Assembly (NCBI RefSeq): GCF_015461835.1 | Contig: NZ_JACOPX010000011.1 | Location: forward strand, 1-64,000 | Direction of reading: 5' to 3' | Length of the DNA: 64,000 nt | From: Pseudomonas neuropathica | Lineage (GTDB): Bacteria > Pseudomonadota > Gammaproteobacteria > Pseudomonadales > Pseudomonadaceae | In this document: piece after piece, positions 8,466-16,938 of the stretch | How the letters are laid out: the number at the start of each line of letters is the position of its first letter | How positions within the stretch are numbered: the first letter of the stretch is position 1 | Program-made: the position numbers and the translations under genes | Notes under the pieces: model-generated | What the model was told of the DNA's origin: nothing | Seen by the model: only the letters and a program-made list of their open reading frames with translations | The model's database searches: none

Positions 8466-9089
8466 TTAGCGCTGAACGACGCGCATCTGCTTGCTTGCAG
8501 GCTCTTTCGGCAACACCCGCTTGGCAACTACGTAATGCTGTTCCCAATACGGCTTGTTCAGCGTATCGATGCTCACCGCTTTGCCACGACGCGGGGCGTG
8601 GATGAAGCGATCGTTGCCCAGGTAGATGGCAACGTGGTTGACCCGACGGCTCTTGATGTTGAAGAAAATCAGGTCGCCCGGCTTCAGATCCTTGCGCTCG
8701 ACTTTCTCGCCGTGGCCGCTGGCCATGGCGTTGGAGGTGCGTGGCAGGTCGAACGTAGCGTCGTTGAACGCGTATTTCACCAGACCGCTGCAATCGAATC
8801 CTTTACTTGGGCTGCTGCCGCCCCAACGATAAGGTGTACCGAGGACGTTGACCGCACGGCTCAGCACATTGCTGCTTTCCTTGCTCGCCATCGGTGGCAC
8901 CAGCTTGCTGTGGCTCTTGCTGCTCAGCGTGGTGTTTTTGCTTTTGCTGCTTTTGCTCGAAGGAGCCGAAGCATGGGATTTAGGGGTAAAGCCGTTAACG
9001 TTGGGAAGACGTTGCTCACGATTGGTGGCGTGGGCGGCCAGTGGCATTAATAGGCAGATGGTTAGCCATGTCTTGAAAAATGGTCGCAT
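8466..9089 (-). CDS. NlpC/P60 family cell-wall hydrolase
   Basis: A 207-residue exported protein: signal peptide at about 1-22 (ending AAHA), a Ser/Lys-rich low-complexity linker, then an NlpC/P60 domain. The catalytic Cys is in GFDCSGLVKYAF and the His in VNHVAIYLG, so it is probably active on peptidoglycan stem peptides. I use the ATG at 9089, which gives the signal peptide; an upstream in-frame extension has no such signal. It lies alone, convergent with pilT. Confidence 0.88.
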   Translation of the reverse strand: MRPFFKTWLTICLLMPLAAHATNREQRLPNVNGFTPKSHASAPSSKSSKSKNTTLSSKSHSKLVPPMASKESSNVLSRAVNVLGTPYRWGGSSPSKGFDCSGLVKYAFNDATFDLPRTSNAMASGHGEKVERKDLKPGDLIFFNIKSRRVNHVAIYLGNDRFIHAPRRGKAVSIDTLNKPYWEQHYVVAKRVLPKEPASKQMRVVQR

Positions 9090-9337
9090 TAGGCGTGGCT
9101 CTTTAGTGATAGCGCGCAACTTTATAACAGAGTTTTTTTTCATTCCGAGTCCGTTGGTCGATTCAGTTGGCGGCCAACGGAACCAAATAAGCGGCAAATG
9201 GACGCAATTGTCGGACAGAAGTCAGGTGCTATAAGGCTTTGACGGTAGCAACGGTAACATTTGCCGTACGTCGGCTACCTGTAAAAAAGTCACAAAGAAT
9301 TCAAGAATATTTATCTATCGTGTGAATCGAGGTCTTC

Positions 9338-9769
9338 ATGAACCCCTATCAACAATTTGTTCAGCAGCAAGATACGCACAGCAAAATCATCGGTTATCTG
9401 CTGTGGATTTTCGGTTTTACCGGTGCTCACCGCTTCTATTACGGCAAGCCGGTGACCGGGACGATCTGGTTCTTCACCTTCGGTTTGCTCGGTATTGGCT
9501 GGCTGATCGACCTGTTTCTGATCCCGGCGATGGATCGCGAGGCGGATCTGCGTTTTACCGCAGGGCCGATCGAATACAACGTGGCGTGGATTCTGCTGAC
9601 ATTCCTTGGCGCACTCGGCGTGCACCGGATGTACCAAGGCAAGTGGATCAGCGGACTGATCTATCTGCTGACAGGCGGGTTGTTCTTTCTGGGGGTGCTG
9701 TATGACTTCTGGACGCTGAATGATCAGGTGTCCGTACGCAACGCCGAAGGCAGAGGCACCTTCCAGTAA
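9338..9769 (+). CDS. TM2 domain-containing membrane protein
   Basis: A 143-residue protein with two TM2 units, each two helices joined by a tight turn: KIIGYLLWIFGFTGAHRFYYG, continuing into WFFTFGLLGIGWLIDLFLIP, then AWILLTFLGALGVHRMYQG and LIYLLTGGLFFLGVLYDFW. The G-x-HR-F/MY-G signatures are clear. The function of bacterial TM2 proteins is not known. A TATAAT-like and A-rich stretch precedes it, but I cannot place a promoter firmly. Confidence 0.85.
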   Translation: MNPYQQFVQQQDTHSKIIGYLLWIFGFTGAHRFYYGKPVTGTIWFFTFGLLGIGWLIDLFLIPAMDREADLRFTAGPIEYNVAWILLTFLGALGVHRMYQGKWISGLIYLLTGGLFFLGVLYDFWTLNDQVSVRNAEGRGTFQ

Positions 9770-9772
9770 AGC

Positions 9773-9847
9773 TTCGCGAGCAGCCTCGCTCCCACAGGGG
9801 ATTTGTGTCGTTCACATATCCAATGTAGGAGTGAGCCTGCTCGCGAT
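9773..9847. repeat. Hybrid REP pair (one class B arm, one class C arm)
   Basis: The left arm, TTCGCGAGCAGCCTCGCTCC, is class B-like. The right arm, GTAGGAGTGAGCCTGCTCGC, is class C. All other pairs in the window have matching arms. It lies between the convergent TM2 gene and pyrC'. Confidence 0.88.
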
Positions 9848-9862
9848 CGGCTTGACCCGGTA

Positions 9863-11134
9863 TCAAGCCTGGTGACTGATCCGCCCATCCACCAGCGTGT
9901 AGCGAACCACACCCGGCAAAGTGTGCCCAATGAACGGGCAGTTCTCACCCTTCGACAGCCAGCCTTCACCGGCCACCGTCGAAGCCTGCGGATCGAACAG
10001 CACGATATCCGCCGCACCACCCACTGCCAGTTTGCCCGCCGGCAGACGCAGCGCTTCAGCCGGGCCAGCGCTCAAACGCGCCAGCAAGGTAGGCAGATCC
10101 AGCAACCCATCCTCAACCAGCGTCATCGCCAGCGGCAGCAGCAACTCAACACTGCTGATGCCCGGCTCGGTCGCGCCGAACGGCGCCAGTTTGGCGTCGC
10201 GTTCGTGCGGTTGGTGATGGCTGGAAATCGCCGAGATCACGCCGGATTTCACTGCCTCACGCAGACCATCGCGATCCGCACGGGTGCGCAGCGGCGGTTG
10301 CACGTGATACAGGCTGCTGAAGTCGATCAATGCTTCGTCGGTCAGAATCAGCTGATACAGCGCGACATCCGCCGTCACCTTTAGGCCGCGGGCCTGAGCC
10401 TGAGCAATCAACGCGACGCCGCGCGCGCTGGTCAATTGGCTGAAGTGCGCACGTACGCCGGTTTGCTCAACCAGCAGCAGATCACGGGCCAAGGCCACGG
10501 TTTCAGCGGTTTCCGGAATCCCCGGCAGGCCGAGGAAACTGGCCACCGCGCCTTCGTGAGCCAGACCACCTTCGGCCAGATCGTGATCCTGCGAGTTGAA
10601 GATCACTGTCAGATCGAAGGTCGCCGCGTATTCCAGCGCCCGGCACAGGGTGCGGGTGTTGCGGAAGCTCTCCAGACCGTTGCCGAACGCCACACAACCG
10701 GCGTCGCGCAACGCCACCAGCTCAGCCAGTTGTTCGCCGTCCAGACCTTTGCTCAGCGCGCCAATCGGGAACACCTTGGTGTTGCCGGCTTCGCGAGCGC
10801 GGTCGAGGATCAGTTCGGCCACGGCGGAGGTGTCGAGCACCGGTTTGGTCTTCGGTGGGCAGCACAGGCTGGTCACACCGCCGGCAGCCGCTGCGCGGGT
10901 TTCGCTGATGATCGAACCTTTGCGGCTGTAGCCCGGCTCGCGCAGGGCCACGTTCAGATCGACCAGGCCTGGAGCGGCGACAAGGCCTTGTGCATCGATG
11001 GTTTCCACTGCCGTGAAACCCGCTGGAGCGGCGCCAAGGGCGACGATCTTGCAGGCTTCAACGTGAATGTCGGTGATTTGATCCAGGCCGCTGCTTGGAT
11101 CGATGACGCGTGCGCCGAGAATGCTGAGCTTCAC
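9863..11134 (-). CDS. pyrC': Non-catalytic dihydroorotase-like subunit PyrC'
   Basis: A 423-residue amidohydrolase-family protein starting at GTG 11134, whose GTGA overlaps the pyrB stop. The zinc motif HxHxR of active dihydroorotases is replaced by NVALR (residues 61-65), so two metal ligands are lost. In Pseudomonas this PyrC' protein has a structural role: it assembles with PyrB into a dodecameric aspartate transcarbamoylase. Real dihydroorotases are encoded elsewhere. A long upstream frame extension covers pyrB and is not real. Confidence 0.93.
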   Translation of the reverse strand: MKLSILGARVIDPSSGLDQITDIHVEACKIVALGAAPAGFTAVETIDAQGLVAAPGLVDLNVALREPGYSRKGSIISETRAAAAGGVTSLCCPPKTKPVLDTSAVAELILDRAREAGNTKVFPIGALSKGLDGEQLAELVALRDAGCVAFGNGLESFRNTRTLCRALEYAATFDLTVIFNSQDHDLAEGGLAHEGAVASFLGLPGIPETAETVALARDLLLVEQTGVRAHFSQLTSARGVALIAQAQARGLKVTADVALYQLILTDEALIDFSSLYHVQPPLRTRADRDGLREAVKSGVISAISSHHQPHERDAKLAPFGATEPGISSVELLLPLAMTLVEDGLLDLPTLLARLSAGPAEALRLPAGKLAVGGAADIVLFDPQASTVAGEGWLSKGENCPFIGHTLPGVVRYTLVDGRISHQA

Positions 11135-12135
11135 TGGGCGTTCTCCTGCTCGAATTGACGCTGCGCGGTTTGCCCGCTCATGGCCATGGACAGCACGGCC
11201 ATACGAATCGCGATGCCGTAGGTGACCTGGTTGAGGATCACCGAGTGCGGGCCGTCGGCCACTGCGGACTCGATCTCCACCCCCCGATTGATCGGCCCCG
11301 GGTGCATGACGATGCAATCCGGTTTGGCCCCGGCCAGGCGCGCGGTGGTCAGGCCGAACAGGCGGTAGAACTCGCCTTCGCTCGGCAGCAGGCCGCCGGT
11401 CATGCGTTCCCGCTGCAGGCGCAGCATGATCACCACGTCGACGTCTTTCAGGCCTTCGGTCATGTCGGTGTAAACCTTCACACCGTATTGCTCGATGCCG
11501 ATCGGCAGCAGGGTTTTCGGCGCGATCACGCGGATGTCCGGGCAACCGAGGGTTTTCAGCGCGAGCATGTTAGAGCGCGCGACCCGTGAGTGCAGGATGT
11601 CGCCAACGATGGCCACCGAGAGGTTTTCGAAACCGCCCTTGTGCCGACGGATGGTGAGCATGTCGAGCATGCCCTGCGTCGGGTGCGCATGACGGCCGTC
11701 GCCGCCGTTGATGATCGCCACTTGCGGGCAGACATGCTCAGCGATGAAGTGCGCGGCGCCGGAATCACCGTGGCGCACGACGAACATGTCGGCGGCCATG
11801 GCTTCGAGGTTGCGCAGGGTGTCGAGCAGCGTTTCGCCCTTGCTCGCCGACGAGGTCGACACGTTCAGGGTAATCACGTCCGCCGACAGCCGCTGGGCCG
11901 CCAGTTCGAAGGTGGTGCGGGTGCGCGTGGAGTTTTCGAAGAACACGTTGCACACGGTCTTGCCGCGCAGCAACGGGACTTTCTTCACCGCCCGGGCACC
12001 GACTTCGAGGAACGAGTCGGCAGTGTCGAGGATTTCCGTCAGCAACTCGCGGCGCAGGCCGTCGAGCGAGAGGAAGTGGCGCAGCTGGCCCTGATCATTG
12101 AGCTGCAGCGGGCGCTTGGTATCTAGAGGCGTCAT
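11131..12135 (-). CDS. pyrB: Aspartate carbamoyltransferase catalytic subunit
   Basis: A 334-residue cytosolic enzyme that joins carbamoyl phosphate to aspartate in UMP synthesis. Carbamoyl phosphate-binding motifs are FENSTRTRTTF and HPTQGMLD. The ATG at 12135 gives the normal Pseudomonas length with the N-terminal extension that contacts PyrC'. It lies 27 bp after pyrR and overlaps pyrC' by 4 bp, so pyrR-pyrB-pyrC' is one unit. Confidence 0.96.
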   Translation of the reverse strand: MTPLDTKRPLQLNDQGQLRHFLSLDGLRRELLTEILDTADSFLEVGARAVKKVPLLRGKTVCNVFFENSTRTRTTFELAAQRLSADVITLNVSTSSASKGETLLDTLRNLEAMAADMFVVRHGDSGAAHFIAEHVCPQVAIINGGDGRHAHPTQGMLDMLTIRRHKGGFENLSVAIVGDILHSRVARSNMLALKTLGCPDIRVIAPKTLLPIGIEQYGVKVYTDMTEGLKDVDVVIMLRLQRERMTGGLLPSEGEFYRLFGLTTARLAGAKPDCIVMHPGPINRGVEIESAVADGPHSVILNQVTYGIAIRMAVLSMAMSGQTAQRQFEQENAQ

Positions 12136-12162
12136 CGCGAAGGGGACTCTCAATAGGGCGGA

Positions 12163-12669
12163 TTAAAGGTTGAAGTCTTGCAGTTCGAGCGTCAGCGGCT
12201 CGGGGCCGGACAGCTTCACCCGTTCGTGAGCGGCCAGCGACAGCGTCGCGCCAACCACGTTCGGGCGGATCGGCAGCTCGCCGGCGTCGAGGTCCAGCAG
12301 GCAGACCAGAGTCACGCTGGCCGGGCGGCCGTAGTCGAACAATTCGTTCATGGCGGCGCGGATGGTGCGGCCGCTCATCAATACGTCGTCGATCAGCACC
12401 AGATGCTGGCCTTCGATCTCGAAGGGCAGGGCGGACGGGCGCACTTGCGGGTGCAGGCCGTTCTGGCTGAAGTCGTCGCGGTAGAAGGACACATCCAGCG
12501 TGCCCAGTGGCGCGTCGCTGCCCAATTCCTTGAGCAAGGCCTGCGCGACCCAGATACCGCCAGTGCGAATGCCGATGTAACGCGGTTCAGTGATTTCACG
12601 CTGGGCAAGGTGCGCCTTGAGGCGGGTCGCCATCTGGCTGATCAGATCGGCGGGATTTGGCAGGCTCAT
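12163..12669 (-). CDS. pyrR: PyrR bifunctional pyrimidine regulator / UPRTase
   Basis: A 168-residue phosphoribosyltransferase-fold protein with the PRPP-binding loop LIDDVLMSGRTIRAAM. In Bacillus PyrR is an RNA-binding attenuator; in Pseudomonas it is reported as a regulator of pyr genes. ATG at 12669 has GGAGCAACC upstream. It heads the pyrR-pyrB-pyrC' cluster and is followed on the same strand by no gap larger than 27 bp. Confidence 0.94.
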   Translation of the reverse strand: MSLPNPADLISQMATRLKAHLAQREITEPRYIGIRTGGIWVAQALLKELGSDAPLGTLDVSFYRDDFSQNGLHPQVRPSALPFEIEGQHLVLIDDVLMSGRTIRAAMNELFDYGRPASVTLVCLLDLDAGELPIRPNVVGATLSLAAHERVKLSGPEPLTLELQDFNL

Positions 12670-12749
12670 GGTTGCTCCTTGTTGGGGGCGAATCGGGTCC
12701 TTGGACACGACTCGGTTTTTCACTCAAAAGAAAAGCGCCGAAGCGCTTG

Positions 12750-13187
12750 TCAGGATTCAAACAATGCAGTGTTTTCATCGAGCCAGCCCTGCAACAGCAG
12801 AGCGGCGGCGATGGCGTCCACCGGGTTGTCGCGGTAACTGCCTTTCTGACCGCCACGGGCCAGTCGCTCGCCTTTGGCTTCAAACGTGGTCAGGCGTTCG
12901 TCGTGGGTATAGAAGGGCAGATTGAAGCGGCCATTGAGGCGGCGGGCAAACTTTTCCGCGCGTACGCACATGTCGCTCGGGGTGCCGTCCATGTTCAGCG
13001 GCAGTCCGACAACAACGGCATCGGGTTTCCATTCTTTTATAAGGGCTTCGACCTGGTTCCAGTCGGGAACGCCGTTCTGTGCCTTCAAGGTGCACAGCTC
13101 ACGGGCCTGGCCGGTAATCACCTGGCCGACCGCGACGCCGATCTGTTTGGTGCCGTAGTCGAAGCCGAGAATCAGGCGCAGGGCCAT
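12750..13187 (-). CDS. ruvX: Holliday junction resolvase-like protein RuvX/YqgF
   Basis: A 145-residue RNase H-fold protein of the YqgF family. Acidic motifs are at FDYGTKQIGVAVG near the N-terminus and YTHDERLTT in the middle. YqgF acts in 16S pre-rRNA 5' processing; a resolvase role is also proposed. The start ATG overlaps the algH stop by one base (TGATG), and the true start excludes a long upstream extension inside algH. Confidence 0.93.
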   Translation of the reverse strand: MALRLILGFDYGTKQIGVAVGQVITGQARELCTLKAQNGVPDWNQVEALIKEWKPDAVVVGLPLNMDGTPSDMCVRAEKFARRLNGRFNLPFYTHDERLTTFEAKGERLARGGQKGSYRDNPVDAIAAALLLQGWLDENTALFES

Positions 13188-13759
13188 CAGGCGTGACCTG
13201 CCTGGCTGGTCAGCAGGCTGAGGTTGATCCCCAGGTGCCGGGCCGCCGCTTCCAGACGCAATTCGCTGCTGGTGTTGAACAGGATATCGGCGTCGTACGG
13301 GCAGTTCAGCCAGGCGTTGTCGGCGAGTTCCGCTTCCAGTTGCCCGGCTTCCCAACCGGCGTAACCGAGGGCAATCAGGCTTTTTGCCGGGCCGACGCCG
13401 TCAGCAATGGCGAACAGCACGTCCTGCGAGGTCGAGAGGGCCAGATCACCGTCCAATTGCGCGGTGGCCTGGAAGGTCTTGCCCGCCGGGTGCAGAACAA
13501 AACCGCGATCGGTCTGCACCGGGCCGCCAATGAAGATCGGCACATGCTGGCAGAGTGCTGGCGGGTCGATGTCCGGACGTAATTGCTCAAGGATGTCGGC
13601 CAGATTCAGCTCTTGCGGCCGGTTGACCACAATCCCCATAGCGCCATTGGCCGTGTGCTCGACGATGTAGGTCAAGGTGTGGGCAAAGTTCGGGTCGGCC
13701 ATGTGTGGCATGGCGATCAGGAATTGATGCTTGAGGTAGCTGGGGCTGACGTTTTTCAT
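13187..13759 (-). CDS. algH: AlgH / YqgE family protein
   Basis: A 190-residue DUF179 protein (YLKHQFLIAMPHMADPNFAH at the N-terminus and GAMGIVVNRP around 46-55 are family hallmarks). AlgH was first tied to alginate expression in P. aeruginosa, but its biochemical role is not settled. ATG at 13759 fits the family start. It is one-base coupled to ruvX, the widespread yqgE-yqgF pairing. Confidence 0.93.
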   Translation of the reverse strand: MKNVSPSYLKHQFLIAMPHMADPNFAHTLTYIVEHTANGAMGIVVNRPQELNLADILEQLRPDIDPPALCQHVPIFIGGPVQTDRGFVLHPAGKTFQATAQLDGDLALSTSQDVLFAIADGVGPAKSLIALGYAGWEAGQLEAELADNAWLNCPYDADILFNTSSELRLEAAARHLGINLSLLTSQAGHA

Positions 13760-13806
13760 GTGCGCTAGTGTGGCGTTCGGGGGGCAAACTGACAAGCTGA
13801 AGCCGC

Positions 13807-13887
13807 CAAAAGATCGCAGCCTTCGGCAGCTCCTACATGTGAATGCAGGCCAATGTAGGAGCTGCCGAAGGCTGCGATCTTTTGATC
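13807..13887. repeat. Paired REP element, class A
   Basis: Two inverted class A arms around a 20 bp loop, between tonB and algH. Confidence 0.92.
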
Positions 13888-13893
13888 TTGCCC

Positions 13894-14793
13894 TTAATTG
13901 CTCGAGAGCTTGTCGCCCCGGGCAAATTTCCAGGTGCGAATGATTTCCAGACGGTCGATGTCCGACAAGTCCCCGGTAAACGGCGCAAACGGTGCTGCCA
14001 ACCGGACGATGCGCTGCGCCGCCTGATCCAGCAGCGGCTGGCCGGAGGATTCCAGCACCAGCACTTCATACAGCGAACCGTCGCGGTTGATCGAGACCAT
14101 CAGGCGCAAATTGCCGTAGATCTGCTTGCGCCGTGCTTCTTCGGGGTAATTGAGGTTGCCGATGCGCTCGACCTTCTTGCGCCAGTCGTCTTTGTACCAG
14201 GCACCCTTGTCGCGCATGGTCGACGCCGCGCTCAAACGGTGAATACGCGGGCGCTTGGCGTACAACTGCTGTTCCTTGGCCAGTTCGGCTTCGAGGCTGG
14301 CGATGTCGCTGGACAGCTGCGAGCTGTCGAATTCCGGCGCATCGACCGTTGGTTTGACCTCGGTCTTGCTTTCTTCTTTTTTGGTCGGCGCTTTTTTAGG
14401 TTTCGGCGCGACGGTGGTCACCGCAGCTTTGGGTGCGGCCTCCTGCACCTCCGGCTTGGCGGCCGGTGGCGGGGTGACTTTCTTGACTTGATTGTCCTGG
14501 AACGGCGCCACCTCAGTGGTCTTCGGAATCGCCTTCTTGTCCAGCGTGCCGCTGCCTTCCTGATGCTGTTGAGCGAGAAAGTCAGCCTTCTCCGGCTTCT
14601 TGTCGCTCTTGAAGGTGGCGAGAGTGATTTCCAGGGTTTTGCTGATTTGCTTGGGCTCGACCATCGTGAAGCCGACGCCGAGCAGCAGCGCCAAATGAAT
14701 CAGCGCCGCGAGAAACAGGGTAAATCCGAGGCGATCGGCCGGGCGCACGCCACGGTGGGCGAGTTCTGCGGGCAGATCGGACGGGAGGGTCAT
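13894..14793 (-). CDS. tonB3: TonB family energy transducer (TonB3 type)
   Basis: A 299-residue protein with a cytoplasmic N-terminus, one signal anchor (about 22-44), a long Lys/Pro/Ala-rich periplasmic spacer (about 60-150), a helical stretch, and a C-terminal TonB domain (YPEEARRKQIYGNLRLMVSI near 215-235). It sits between gshB and algH exactly where P. aeruginosa has tonB3, which is reported to be needed for twitching motility; its place beside pilGHIJ fits that. Whether it serves iron uptake or pilus function here is inference. Confidence 0.85.
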   Translation of the reverse strand: MTLPSDLPAELAHRGVRPADRLGFTLFLAALIHLALLLGVGFTMVEPKQISKTLEITLATFKSDKKPEKADFLAQQHQEGSGTLDKKAIPKTTEVAPFQDNQVKKVTPPPAAKPEVQEAAPKAAVTTVAPKPKKAPTKKEESKTEVKPTVDAPEFDSSQLSSDIASLEAELAKEQQLYAKRPRIHRLSAASTMRDKGAWYKDDWRKKVERIGNLNYPEEARRKQIYGNLRLMVSINRDGSLYEVLVLESSGQPLLDQAAQRIVRLAAPFAPFTGDLSDIDRLEIIRTWKFARGDKLSSN

Positions 14794-14900
14794 GACAAGA
14801 AAACCAACATCGCGTTTTTCAGAGGCTGCGCATGATAACGCAATGTTGGTTTCACGCCTTGGGCTTCACGCTTCAAGCGACAGACTGCATGTGACGTGCA

Positions 14901-15872
14901 TCAAGCTTGCGGCAATTTGCCGGCGGCTTGCAGCTTCTTGGCGATGGCATCCATCAGCATGCCGCCGATATCAGTGCCAAAGGCATTGTCGATTTCACGG
15001 ATGCAGGTCGGGCTGGTGACGTTGATTTCGGTAAGGCTTTCGCCGATCACATCGAGGCCAACGAACAGCAGGCCTTTCTCACGCAACGTCGGGCCGACCT
15101 GAGCGGCGATCCAGCGATCCTTGTCGGTCAGCGGGCGCGCTTCACCACGGCCACCGGCAGCCAGGTTGCCACGGGTTTCGCCCTGCGCCGGAATCCGTGC
15201 CAGGCAGTAATCCACCGGCTCGCCGTCGATCATCAGGATGCGTTTGTCGCCGTCCTTGATCGCCGGCAGGTAGGCCTGGCCCATGATCTGCTGGCCACCG
15301 AGGGCGGTCAGGGTTTCCAGAATCACCGACAGGTTCGGGTCACCGGCACGGTGGCGGAAAATCGAAGTACCGCCCATGCCGTCCAGCGGCTTGAGGATCA
15401 CGTCGCCGTGTTTCGCGGCAAATTCACGCAGCACGTCAGCGCGACGGCTGACCACGGTTGGCGGCGTGCACTGCGGGAACAGCGTGGCGAACAGCTTTTC
15501 ATTGCAGTCGCGCAGGCTCTGCGGCTTGTTCACCACCAGCACGCCAGCGGTTTCGGCCTGTTCGAGCAGGTAGGTGGAGTAAACGAACTCCATGTCGAAC
15601 GGCGGATCCTTGCGCATCAGGATCACGTCCAGATCGCTCAGCAGGTTGTCCTGCTCGGCGTCCAGTTCGAACCATTTTTCCGGGTTGGCGAAGACTCTCA
15701 GCGGCTTCATCCGCGCCCGTGCCTGACCTTCGCCCTGATACAGGTCGCGCTGTTCCATATAGAACAGTTCCCAGCCACGCTTCTGCGCGGCCAGCAGCAT
15801 GGCCAGCGAGCTATCCTTTTTATAGGAGATGCTGGCGATAGGGTCCATGACAATCCCGACGCGAACGCTCAT
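14901..15872 (-). CDS. gshB: Glutathione synthetase
   Basis: A 323-residue ATP-grasp enzyme that adds glycine to gamma-glutamylcysteine. Recognisable parts are MDPIASISYKKDSSLAML at the N-terminus, the ATP-grasp VILKPLDGMGG loop, and ...ITEINVTSPTCIREID near the C-terminus. Length is normal. It diverges from pilG across a 225 bp gap that must hold both promoters. Confidence 0.96.
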   Translation of the reverse strand: MSVRVGIVMDPIASISYKKDSSLAMLLAAQKRGWELFYMEQRDLYQGEGQARARMKPLRVFANPEKWFELDAEQDNLLSDLDVILMRKDPPFDMEFVYSTYLLEQAETAGVLVVNKPQSLRDCNEKLFATLFPQCTPPTVVSRRADVLREFAAKHGDVILKPLDGMGGTSIFRHRAGDPNLSVILETLTALGGQQIMGQAYLPAIKDGDKRILMIDGEPVDYCLARIPAQGETRGNLAAGGRGEARPLTDKDRWIAAQVGPTLREKGLLFVGLDVIGESLTEINVTSPTCIREIDNAFGTDIGGMLMDAIAKKLQAAGKLPQA

Positions 15873-15937
15873 TGGGTTTTCCTCGAAAATTGGCTACCGG
15901 ATCGGTATTGAAAAAGTGCCGCCAGAGTGGCGCCGGG

Positions 15938-15963
15938 CGGGTTTTCGGTCAAGGAAAAACCCG
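15938..15963. promoter_or_regulatory. Perfect inverted repeat in the gshB-pilG divergent gap
   Basis: CGGGTTTT at 15938-15945 and AAAACCCG at 15956-15963 form 8 bp arms with a 10 bp spacer. It lies 66 bp upstream of gshB and 135 bp upstream of pilG. It could be an operator or a small hairpin; nothing identifies a regulator. Confidence 0.4.
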
Positions 15964-16097
15964 TCGATAGATTGCATCTGGAGACTGTGCTAAAAAGGCT
16001 GCCAAGCGGTGCTGGCCCTTGAACATCAAGGGTTTCCAGCCATTACTCATCGCAAAACGGACAATTTGATTCGCAAAGGCGACGGTAGAGCCCTCTT

Positions 16098-16502
16098 ATG
16101 GAACAGCAGTCCAGCGCCTTGAAGGTCATGGTGATCGACGACTCGAAAACGATTCGTCGCACCGCCGAAACATTGTTGAAGAATGTCGGTTGCGACGTGA
16201 TCACGGCGATCGACGGTTTCGACGCCCTGGCGAAGATCGCCGACAACCATCCCGGGATCATTTTTGTCGACATCATGATGCCGCGTCTGGATGGTTATCA
16301 GACCTGCGCTTTAATCAAGAACAACAGCGCGTTCAAGGCGACTCCGGTGATCATGCTGTCATCGCGCGACGGGCTGTTCGACAAGGCCAAGGGGCGGATT
16401 GTCGGTTCTGATCAATTTTTGACCAAGCCTTTTAGCAAGGAAGAACTGCTCAACGCGATTCAGGCCCATGTTCCGGGCTTCGCCGCCGTTTTGCCGCAGT
16501 AA
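16098..16502 (+). CDS. pilG: Twitching motility response regulator PilG
   Basis: A 134-residue single-domain CheY-like receiver. Acidic pocket VMVIDDS (10-16), phosphoacceptor Asp58 in FVDIMMPRLDG, and the conserved Lys in FLTKPFSK are all present. PilG receives phosphate from ChpA and promotes pilus extension and cAMP signalling in P. aeruginosa. It is the first gene of the Pil-Chp cluster; 60 bp separates it from pilH. Confidence 0.95.
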   Translation: MEQQSSALKVMVIDDSKTIRRTAETLLKNVGCDVITAIDGFDALAKIADNHPGIIFVDIMMPRLDGYQTCALIKNNSAFKATPVIMLSSRDGLFDKAKGRIVGSDQFLTKPFSKEELLNAIQAHVPGFAAVLPQ

Positions 16503-16562
16503 GACACGTACAGAGACACGCGGCCAGCGGGCCGCGCGTCGACAAGAAAAATGGGGAAAACC

Positions 16563-16928
16563 ATGGCACGTATCCTGATCGTTGATGATTCGCCGACTGA
16601 AATGTACAAACTCACCGGCATGCTCGAAAAGCACGGCCATGAAGTGCTGAAGGCCGAAAACGGCGCCGACGGCGTGGCTCTGGCCCGTCAGGAAAAACCT
16701 GACGCGGTACTGATGGACATCGTCATGCCCGGCCTCAACGGGTTTCAGGCGACCCGCCAGTTGACCAAGGATGCCGACACCAGCCACATCCCGGTGATCA
16801 TCATCACCACCAAGGATCAGGAAACCGACAAGGTCTGGGGCACCCGTCAGGGCGCCAAGGACTACCTGACCAAACCGGTCGACGAAGACACCTTGATCAA
16901 GACCCTGAACAACGTGCTCAAAGGCTGA
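16563..16928 (+). CDS. pilH: Twitching motility response regulator PilH
   Basis: A 121-residue CheY-like receiver, nearly identical over its length to the PilH family: RILIVDDSPTEMYKLTGML at the start, Asp52 in LMDIVMPGLNG, and the Lys in YLTKPVDE. PilH is thought to act as a phosphate sink or retraction-side output against PilG. ATG at 16563 gives the family start; an upstream in-frame ATG at 16551 would add four residues. Confidence 0.95.
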   Translation: MARILIVDDSPTEMYKLTGMLEKHGHEVLKAENGADGVALARQEKPDAVLMDIVMPGLNGFQATRQLTKDADTSHIPVIIITTKDQETDKVWGTRQGAKDYLTKPVDEDTLIKTLNNVLKG

Positions 16929-16938
16929 TCGCGCGACC

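Noticed and set aside
9242..9277. Hairpin with GGTAGC/GCTACC followed by A-rich DNA upstream of the TM2 gene
   Set aside because: Stem is short with a large loop and the following run is A rather than T on the plus strand, so it is not a convincing terminator.
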